Shown here piece by piece: positions 17,100 through 23,400 of a stretch of 35,214 bases of DNA. The stretch comes from Armatimonadota bacterium (GTDB lineage: Bacteria; Armatimonadota; Zipacnadia; Zipacnadales; VGFC01): positions 1 through 35,214 of the forward strand of contig VGFC01000025.1 in assembly GCA_016869045.1 (NCBI GenBank). The letters run 5' to 3'. A model generated the notes under the pieces. That model was given only the letters and a program-made list of their open reading frames with translations. It ran no database searches and was not told the origin of the DNA. Every line of letters begins with the position of its first letter. Positions within the stretch are counted from its first letter, which is position 1. The position numbers and the translations under genes are program-made.

Positions 17100-18527
17100 T
17101 CACACCACCCGCAGGCTTCCCCCGAGCGCGACCATGCGCTGGCGGGTCCACGTGCGCGGGTCGGTGACGCCCTGGCCGGTCGGGCCGGCGATGGTCTGGG
17201 AGAGCCAGCCCTCGGCGCCCACGCCAACCCACGCGAACGCCGGCGCATTCGCCACGATGATCGTGCACTCCAGCGAGCGGGCGAAGCGGCTGATTCGGTC
17301 GATCGAATCGGAATGGACTGCAGCGGTGTGCTTGTAGCCGTGCTCGATCTCGATCGCGGCCTTGAGGCCAGCCTCGAAGTCGGGCACCCGCACGAGCGGC
17401 AGGACGGGCATCATCTGCTCGTGACGCACGAAGGGGCAGTCGCCGGGGCACTCGGGGATCACCACGCACCGCGTCCCGGCGGGTGCTGAAAGCCCGGCGC
17501 GTTCGAGGATGACCGTGGCATCCTGCCCAATCAGGTCCCGCGTCGGCGCATCGTCCGTGAAGCACACGCCCGCCAGCCGGCGCGCCTCTTCGCGCTGCGC
17601 CACGTAGGCGCCGGCCTGCTCCATCTCCTGCACGAGACGCTCCGCAACCGATTCGACCGCGATCACGACCTTCTCGTCGATGCAGGGGAGGTTGTTGTCG
17701 TAGCTCGCGCCGCGCAGGATATGCTCGGCGGCCTGGGCGAGGTCCGCCGTCTCGTCCACGAGCGCCGGCGGGTTGCCCGGCCCGGCGCAAACAGCCGGCT
17801 TGCCACTCTCCAGCGCCGCCCGCACGACGCCCGCCCCGCCGGTCGCGCTGATCAGGTCGATGCCGTCATGCTTCATCGCCTGGACGACGGTTCGCAGGCT
17901 CGAGTCGGCCACCGCCGCCATCAGGTTCGCCGGCCCGCCCGCGGCGACGATGGCGCGGTTCAGAATCTGCATCTGCTCCAACGTGCATTCACGCGCGCCG
18001 GGATGTGGCGAGAAGAACACGCCGTTGCCCGCCGAGATCATCGCGATCCCGTTGTTCGTGACGGTGGAGGTGGGGTTCGTCGAGGGCGTGATCGCCAGGA
18101 TGACGCCGTACGGTGCGCGCTCGACCAGCGTGCAACCCTGATCCCCTGTGATCGCGTCGGTCTGGAGCACTTCGGGCCCGGGCGTCAGCCGCGCGGTGTA
18201 CTCGTTCTTCAGCACCTTGTCCGCCACGTTGCCCATGCGCGTCTCCGCACGGGCCTTCTCCGCCATCTCTCGCGCGCTCTCGATAGCCGCCTGGCGCATC
18301 GCCTCGATTATCTCGCGGCGCTTGCCCATCCCCAGCGCGACCAACTCCCGCCCGGCCTCCCGCGCCGCCGCAATCGCGGCGTCCATGTCCTCGAACACGC
18401 CGTCGCCGTCTCTCCCCTCTCCGGAACGGAGAGGGGCAGGGGGTGAGGCAGGCCTCTGCTCCTCCTCGCGGATGCGCGTGAGAACCTGCGCGACGATCTC
18501 CTGTATGCGCCTCTCGTCGAACTCCAT
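17100..18527 (-). CDS. BMC-associated acylating-type aldehyde dehydrogenase (PduP/EutE-like) with N-terminal encapsulation peptide
   Basis: MEFDERRIQEIVAQVLTRIRE amphipathic N-terminus, then linker, then AVERAPYGVILAITPSTNPTSTVTNN-type ALDH; DNNLPCIDEKVV catalytic Cys. Start at 18527; ORF-track extension to 18809 overlaps the upstream gene. Confidence 0.93.
   Translation of the reverse strand: MEFDERRIQEIVAQVLTRIREEEQRPASPPAPLRSGEGRDGDGVFEDMDAAIAAAREAGRELVALGMGKRREIIEAMRQAAIESAREMAEKARAETRMGNVADKVLKNEYTARLTPGPEVLQTDAITGDQGCTLVERAPYGVILAITPSTNPTSTVTNNGIAMISAGNGVFFSPHPGARECTLEQMQILNRAIVAAGGPANLMAAVADSSLRTVVQAMKHDGIDLISATGGAGVVRAALESGKPAVCAGPGNPPALVDETADLAQAAEHILRGASYDNNLPCIDEKVVIAVESVAERLVQEMEQAGAYVAQREEARRLAGVCFTDDAPTRDLIGQDATVILERAGLSAPAGTRCVVIPECPGDCPFVRHEQMMPVLPLVRVPDFEAGLKAAIEIEHGYKHTAAVHSDSIDRISRFARSLECTIIVANAPAFAWVGVGAEGWLSQTIAGPTGQGVTDPRTWTRQRMVALGGSLRVV
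18412..18448. repeat. Palindromic repeat inside the ALDH coding sequence
   Basis: ctcccctctccg gaa cggagaggggcagggggtgagg; same family as 2053-2103; encodes SPPAPLRSGEG on the minus strand. Confidence 0.85.
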
Positions 18528-18538
18528 CTGGCCCCCCG

Positions 18539-19510
18539 CTAGGCGTCCGGCTTGGGCGTCTTGGCCCGCCGGCTGGCGCGGATCGCCCACCAGACGATGA
18601 ACGCGGCCGCCACGAACGGACCGATCACGATCACCAGGTAGATCAGCGCGGTGATTGCCGCACGCACGACCCGGATCAGCGCGTGCCACGCGTTGAGGAC
18701 GTGGTAGCCCGCGCTCCATTCCCGCAGCTTCTGCTCGACCTTGCTGGGCCGCGTCTGGATGGTGACCGTGATCGTCGAGTAGGCGACGCTCTCCCGCAGG
18801 TAGCTCCACTGGCCCTGCGCCTGCTCGATCTGCCCGCGGACGCGCGAGAGTTCCTGCTCGACCTGCAGCACGTCGGTGATCTTGCCCTGCCGCTTGAACA
18901 GCTCGGCGACGACCTCTTCTTCGCGCCGCAGGTTCTTGAGCCGCGCCTCGAGGTCCACCATCTGTCGGGTCACGTCCTCAGCCTTGATGCTGAGGGAACG
19001 CACGTCCCCGAGGGCGCGCAGCTCCTTCACCACGTCATGGAACTTCGCCGATGGGATGCGGACCGTGATCGTCGTCGTCTTCTCGCCGGTCGGGCTCGTG
19101 ACTTCGTCGCCCCCTCCGAGCTTCCCGCCAGCGGCCTTGTAGATCCCATCGACCTTCGTCGCCGCGGCATCCACATCGTCCACCTCGACGGTCATCTGCG
19201 CGGTGTAGATGATCTCGCTGCGTGCCTCGGCGGCCTGGGCCACGCTACCTAGCATCCCGCCGCCGGGGCCTCGGGCCTCCGCCGGCGCGGCCGGAGCGCC
19301 CATCCCCGGCGCGCTCCCCATTGGCATCCCCGCCGGCGCCATGGCCTGCATGGACTCGGCCATCCCGGAGGGGGCCGCCGACTGCTTGGGCTTCAGGAAC
19401 ACGAAAGAACCCACGGCGAACACGATGAGCGACAGGACGACGGTGCCCGCCGCGATGCCGCAGCCAACCAGCCAGCGCCGCGGGCGGTTCACAGGCATGG
19501 TTCCCGCCAT
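18539..19510 (-). CDS. DUF4349-domain membrane protein
   Basis: N-terminal TM segment, IIYTAQMTVEVDDVDAAATKV, TITVRIPSAKFHDVVKELRALGDVRSLSIKAEDVTRQMVDLEARLKNLRREEE, C-terminal TM segment. Confidence 0.88.
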   Translation of the reverse strand: MAGTMPVNRPRRWLVGCGIAAGTVVLSLIVFAVGSFVFLKPKQSAAPSGMAESMQAMAPAGMPMGSAPGMGAPAAPAEARGPGGGMLGSVAQAAEARSEIIYTAQMTVEVDDVDAAATKVDGIYKAAGGKLGGGDEVTSPTGEKTTTITVRIPSAKFHDVVKELRALGDVRSLSIKAEDVTRQMVDLEARLKNLRREEEVVAELFKRQGKITDVLQVEQELSRVRGQIEQAQGQWSYLRESVAYSTITVTIQTRPSKVEQKLREWSAGYHVLNAWHALIRVVRAAITALIYLVIVIGPFVAAAFIVWWAIRASRRAKTPKPDA

Positions 19511-19534
19511 GTTCGTACCTCCTTCAGCGCGTCC

Positions 19535-20314
19535 CTATCGCCCGATCAGATCGACGCCCAACTCCTGCGCCGCGTCACGCGCCAAGGGCGTCACGATGGC
19601 GCGGGTCACCTCGATCGACTCACCGCGCCTCGCCGCGCGGCGCACGTCCTCTTCGGTGATGACACGTCGGCTCTGCAGTGGCCGCTCGCGGCTCGGCTCC
19701 CTGCCGGTGAGCAGCGAGATGGCGGTATCGCCGATGCGGGCCGCCGGGATGACGTGGCAGCCAAGGGCCTCCAGCCGATCCAGGTACTCCTCGTACAGTC
19801 GCACCAGGGCCCGCGGCGCGTCACCTGCGCCCGACCCATCGCGTGCGGCGAGGTCGGGGTCCACGCCATCCTTCGCCACCACCACCGGCTTGCCAGACCA
19901 GAGCGCACTCAGCACGAGCGTGCTGGCGAACGAGTCGCTCAGCCCGAGCCCGATCCGCGCGAGCGTGGTCCGCGTGAGCTGCGCAACGAGGATCACTTCC
20001 GCCCGGTCGATCAGCTCCCACGGGCTGACGCGGCTGTCGGGCAGGACGGTCTCGTGGACGCGCGCTTCCCTTCTGAGTCGTTCCTCGCCGATGATCTCCT
20101 TCGCCGCCGGCGTCAGGACCGCTACCATGCGCGCGAGCTTCGCGATCCCGCTCACCTGCGCCAGCGCCGTTGACAACCCTCCCCGTCCCCCGCAGAAGAT
20201 CGCGATCACCGTCTGCGCGTCATCCCGCGCTGCAGGCGGCACGTCCGCGGTCTCCGACCGCAGGGCCCGGCGAACCTGCTCGGCGACGATTCGTCGCAGG
20301 CGGTCTTGGTCCAT
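19535..20314 (-). CDS. BMC-associated flavoprotein-like protein with putative N-terminal encapsulation peptide
   Basis: MDQDRLRRIVAEQVRRAL amphipathic start, then TVIAIFCGGRGGLSTALAQVSGIAKLARMVAVLTPAAKEIIG; located in the shell operon. Confidence 0.7.
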   Translation of the reverse strand: MDQDRLRRIVAEQVRRALRSETADVPPAARDDAQTVIAIFCGGRGGLSTALAQVSGIAKLARMVAVLTPAAKEIIGEERLRREARVHETVLPDSRVSPWELIDRAEVILVAQLTRTTLARIGLGLSDSFASTLVLSALWSGKPVVVAKDGVDPDLAARDGSGAGDAPRALVRLYEEYLDRLEALGCHVIPAARIGDTAISLLTGREPSRERPLQSRRVITEEDVRRAARRGESIEVTRAIVTPLARDAAQELGVDLIGR

Positions 20315-20322
20315 TGGAGGGA

Positions 20323-20673
20323 TCAGCCGCCTCGTGGTTTGCGCTTGGGCTTCGCGGCCTGAGCGGTGAACGCGTGGCGCTCAAGCCCCCGTCCGGTATC
20401 GAGGTCGATGTGATCGACGATCGCCACGACCGCCGAGCGCAGCGGCGTTCGCTGCGGCGTCTCGAAGACCAGCATCGCGGAGCGGCCCTCCTCGCAGACC
20501 AGGACGGTCTCGCCGACTCCCGCGCCCACGGCATCGCTGGCCAGGAACGAGGGGCCGCTCGCCTTCAGCTTGAGGTCCAGCGGCTGCACGACCAGCAGCT
20601 TCCGCCCCCCGTAACAGGGGTGCTTGATCGTCGAGACCGTGCTGCCCAAGACCGTGCAGAGCTTCAAGGCCAC
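20323..20673 (-). CDS. BMC-P (EutN/CcmL family) shell vertex protein 1
   Basis: [63 protein letters not shown] from GTG at 20673; AVVAIVDHID. Confidence 0.92.
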   Translation of the reverse strand: MALKLCTVLGSTVSTIKHPCYGGRKLLVVQPLDLKLKASGPSFLASDAVGAGVGETVLVCEEGRSAMLVFETPQRTPLRSAVVAIVDHIDLDTGRGLERHAFTAQAAKPKRKPRGG

Positions 20674-20695
20674 CTCCGGCCACAGCGGGAGTGCA

Positions 20696-20797
20696 GGAGT
20701 TTGGGAGTGTAGGAGTTTGGGAGAACTGCTCACGGCCCGCCTGGGCCCGGCGACAGCTCGCCCGCCGTTCTCCCAGACTCCTACACTCCCAAACTCC
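20696..20797. repeat. Inverted-repeat element, GGAGTTTGGGAGTGTAGGAGTTTGGGAGAAC arms (copy 1)
   Basis: 31-nt arms 20696-20726 and 20767-20797 with one mismatch; central segment shares ends and length with copy 2. Confidence 0.93.
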
Positions 20798-20801
20798 CGC
20801 C

Positions 20802-21065
20802 TCAGACGTCTACGCGGTCCACGATCCCGACGATCGTGGCGTCGGAGGCGATCTCGGGGCCGTCCCACGCGACGCCGGCTTCCCGGCCGGTCTCCGCGAA
20901 GACGACCTCATCCACTCCGACGCCGACGGCGTCGAAGGCCACGAGAGGGCCGCCGACGGGCTTCAGCCGGTGATCCATGGGCTGGATCAGCAGCAGCTTC
21001 TTCCCGTGCGCGCCCTCGTCCTTGACCGTTGAGACGACCTTCCCAACCACCTTGGCGAAGAACAT
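20802..21065 (-). CDS. BMC-P (EutN/CcmL family) shell vertex protein 2
   Basis: MFFAKVVGKVVSTVKDEGAHGKKLLLIQPMDHRLKPVGGPLVAFDAVGVGVDEVVFAETG...IVGIVDRVDV. Confidence 0.93.
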   Translation of the reverse strand: MFFAKVVGKVVSTVKDEGAHGKKLLLIQPMDHRLKPVGGPLVAFDAVGVGVDEVVFAETGREAGVAWDGPEIASDATIVGIVDRVDV

Positions 21066-21084
21066 AGGTGGTGTCCCGTGCGGG

Positions 21085-21147
21085 AATTAGGGACAGGCCC
21101 CAATTTCCGACATGACGTCCGTCGGAAATTGGGGCCTGTCCCTAATT
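21085..21147. repeat. Long perfect inverted repeat, AATTAGGGACAGGCCCCAATTTCCGAC arms
   Basis: 27-nt arms 21085-21111 and 21121-21147, 9-nt loop; same family as 5418-5488. Confidence 0.95.
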
Positions 21148-21438
21148 TCCGCACTTTCGATAGGTGATTCTCCCGTCGGCCTCCACCGTGTCTACGATGC
21201 CGATCACGGTCGCGTCCACCGGACAGTCCTGCGTTCGCGGGGTGATGCGCGCGGACGAACCGGCGACCGTGAGCACGACCTCGCCGACGCCGGCCCCCAC
21301 GGCGTCGATGGCGACCACGTATCCGTCGCCCACCTTCCCGTCCGGCGCGACGTCACGCACGATGAGCAGCTTGCAGCCCTCCAGGGCCGCATTCTTCTGT
21401 GTCGCAACAACCGTCCCGATGACCTTCCCGAGTTTCAT
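21142..21438 (-). CDS. BMC-P (EutN/CcmL family) shell vertex protein 3
   Basis: [64 protein letters not shown]...[21 protein letters not shown]. Start at 21438 (ORF-track extension runs through repeats). Confidence 0.94.
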   Translation of the reverse strand: MKLGKVIGTVVATQKNAALEGCKLLIVRDVAPDGKVGDGYVVAIDAVGAGVGEVVLTVAGSSARITPRTQDCPVDATVIGIVDTVEADGRITYRKCGN

Positions 21439-21500
21439 GGCCACCCCCGGGCCACAGCGGGAGTGTAGGAGCTTACTGGATCCCTCATGAAGACGGAGAC

Positions 21501-21560
21501 AGTGGGGCGGGCATTCTTGCCCGCCAAGGCCCCTCGGCGGGCAAGAATGCCCGCCCCACT
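21501..21560. repeat. Perfect 25-bp inverted repeat, AGTGGGGCGGGCATTCTTGCCCGCC arms
   Basis: Arms 21501-21525 and 21536-21560 exactly complementary, 10-nt loop; nested palindrome GGCGGGCAAGAATGCCCGCC. Confidence 0.95.
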
Positions 21561-21584
21561 GTTTCCGTGTTTGTGCGAAGCTCA

Positions 21585-21683
21585 GTAGGAGTGTAGGAGT
21601 CTGGGAGAACGGTGGGCGGACCGTCGTTCCGTGCGGTCGGGCCGTGAGCAGTTCTCCCAAACTCCTACACTCCCAGACTCCTG
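21585..21683. repeat. Inverted-repeat element, GGAGTGTAGGAGTCTGGGAGAAC arms (copy 2, inverted relative to copy 1)
   Basis: Arms around 21589-21610 and 21651-21672; 46-nt centre on the reverse strand begins AACTGCTCACGGCCCG as in copy 1. Confidence 0.92.
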
Positions 21684-21694
21684 CTCTCCTGCCG

Positions 21695-21973
21695 TCACAC
21701 CGTCGGCAGGATCTTCTCCAGTTCGGGGTGCGGGCGCGGGATCACGTGCACGGCCACCAGTTCGCCGACCTTCTTCGCCGCGGCGGCGCCGGCATCTGTG
21801 GCGGCCTTGACGGCCCCCACGTCGCCGCGCACCATGACGGTGACGTACCCGCCGCCGACGCGCTCCGTGGTCGGCAGCAGCGTCACGTTCGCCGCCTTGA
21901 CCATCGCATCCGCCGCTTCGATGGCGCCGACGAGCCCGCGAGTCTCGATCAGCCCGAGAGCGTCCTGGTTCAT
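21695..21973 (-). CDS. BMC-H hexameric shell protein (canonical GGG pore)
   Basis: [90 protein letters not shown]. Confidence 0.97.
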   Translation of the reverse strand: MNQDALGLIETRGLVGAIEAADAMVKAANVTLLPTTERVGGGYVTVMVRGDVGAVKAATDAGAAAAKKVGELVAVHVIPRPHPELEKILPTV

Positions 21974-22017
21974 CTGCTCGTTCCTCCTGTGCGCGCCTAC
22001 CGTGTGGGCGCCTGAAG

Positions 22018-22314
22018 CTACTCGGCGGCGGCGCCGCCCTTGCGTTTGCGGATAATCGGCGCGATCTGGTCGTCGGGCCGCGGGATGACATGCACGGAGA
22101 CGACCTCGCCCACCTTCTTGGCAGCCGCCGAGCCCGCATCCACTGCGGACTGGACTGCGGCCACCTCGCCCGTCACCAACACCGTCACCAGTGCGGCGGT
22201 CACGCGCTCTAAGCTCAGGAGCGACACGGTCGCCGCCTTCAGCGCGGCATCCGCCGCCTCAATCGCCGCCACGAGGCCCTTCGTCTCGATCATCCCGACA
22301 GCCATCTGAGCCAT
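22018..22314 (-). CDS. BMC-H hexameric shell protein (divergent TAA pore)
   Basis: [88 protein letters not shown]. Confidence 0.97.
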   Translation of the reverse strand: MAQMAVGMIETKGLVAAIEAADAALKAATVSLLSLERVTAALVTVLVTGEVAAVQSAVDAGSAAAKKVGEVVSVHVIPRPDDQIAPIIRKRKGGAAAE

Positions 22315-22337
22315 GTCTCATCTCTCCATTCGCGCTT

Positions 22338-22436
22338 GGGTGACGGGTTACAGGTGATGGGTGATGGCAACGACAACGAAACGGCGACTGCGGTCGCTGC
22401 CTTTGCTGTCACCTGTCACCCAGCACCCATCACCTT
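22338..22436. repeat. Imperfect inverted repeat with gtgatgggtgatgg / gtcacctgtcacccagcacccatcacc arms
   Basis: Quasi-repetitive complementary arms between the class II aldolase and BMC-H; right arm overlaps the aldolase stop. Confidence 0.7.
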
Positions 22437-23201
22437 CCGTTCCTCCCCCAACGCCTCCATCACCAACTCCGTGATTCGCGCGACCAGCGTCTCGTCCGGC
22501 TCCGGTCGGCCGCACGAGTCTCCCGCCGCCAGGCACGACTCCTCGCTCGGCAGCAGGCCCAGCTCTCGGCGGATCTGCTGCAGCTTCGCCAGCTCGCCCT
22601 GCTCGATGGCGTGGGCGCCGCCCAGCAGCCGCGCCGTGATGGCAATCTTCGCCGACTGCTCCAGGGCCTCCAGGCGGTAGCTGGCCTGGAACAGGTCGCT
22701 GCCCACGGCGACCGCGCCGTGGTTTTCCAGCAGGAACAGGTTGTGGTCCTTCACATGCCGCGCCAACGCCTGCGGCACGCCCTCGCTGCCCGGCGTCGCG
22801 TACTCCACCAGCGCCACCGGCCCCAGGAACGTGTGGGCCTCGGTCAGAATCTCCGTCGGCACCGGCACCCGCGCGGCCGCGAAACCGGTCGCCGTCGGCG
22901 GATGGCCGTGGACCACTGCGCAGACATCCGGCCGCCGCTCGTAGATCGCCAGGTGCATCTTGATCTCGGACGACGGCCGCGTGAACCCCTCCACCGGGGA
23001 GCCGCCCATGTCGATCTTGACGATCTCGTCGGGCGACATGAACCCCTTGTTCACGCCGGTCGGCGTCGCGAGCAGGTGCTGCTCGCTCAGCCGCACGCTG
23101 AAGTTGCCGTCCGTCGCGGCAACCAGGCCCTGCATCCACATGCGCCGGCCGATCTCGCACAGATCGCGTCGCAGTCGGCCTTCATCCGGCATGGCGGCCA
23201 C
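22416..23201 (-). CDS. Class II aldolase (fuculose/rhamnulose-phosphate aldolase-like) of BMC locus, putative C-terminal encapsulation peptide
   Basis: QGLVAATDGNFSVRLSEQHLLATPTGVNKGF, AVVHGHPPTATGFA, NLFLLENHGAVAVG; C-terminal DETLVARITELVMEALGEE helix. Confidence 0.92.
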   Translation of the reverse strand: MAAMPDEGRLRRDLCEIGRRMWMQGLVAATDGNFSVRLSEQHLLATPTGVNKGFMSPDEIVKIDMGGSPVEGFTRPSSEIKMHLAIYERRPDVCAVVHGHPPTATGFAAARVPVPTEILTEAHTFLGPVALVEYATPGSEGVPQALARHVKDHNLFLLENHGAVAVGSDLFQASYRLEALEQSAKIAITARLLGGAHAIEQGELAKLQQIRRELGLLPSEESCLAAGDSCGRPEPDETLVARITELVMEALGEERKVMGAG

Positions 23202-23400
23202 GCCTCACGCGTCCCTTCCGTACTCAGGGGGACGTTCGCATGTCACCCCGCCTCTACCTGCATCGGTCAGAAGGAATTCTGGGAGAGGCAGTCCAGAGAC
23301 CGGAGTTCGGCAGCCGGCATGGGAGGTATCTGCAGCCTGAGCCGTCAATATTGCCTCCTCACACCCGTGAGCGGAGATCAGTGGACGGGAGTCCTGCCCA

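Noticed and set aside
18528-18809. N-terminal 94 aa of the 569-aa ALDH ORF
   Set aside because: Overlaps DUF4349 out of frame; the encapsulation peptide starts at Met 18527.
20689-21690. CRISPR array
   Set aside because: Repeats are inverted palindromic elements of differing families between shell genes, not regularly spaced direct repeats; no cas genes.
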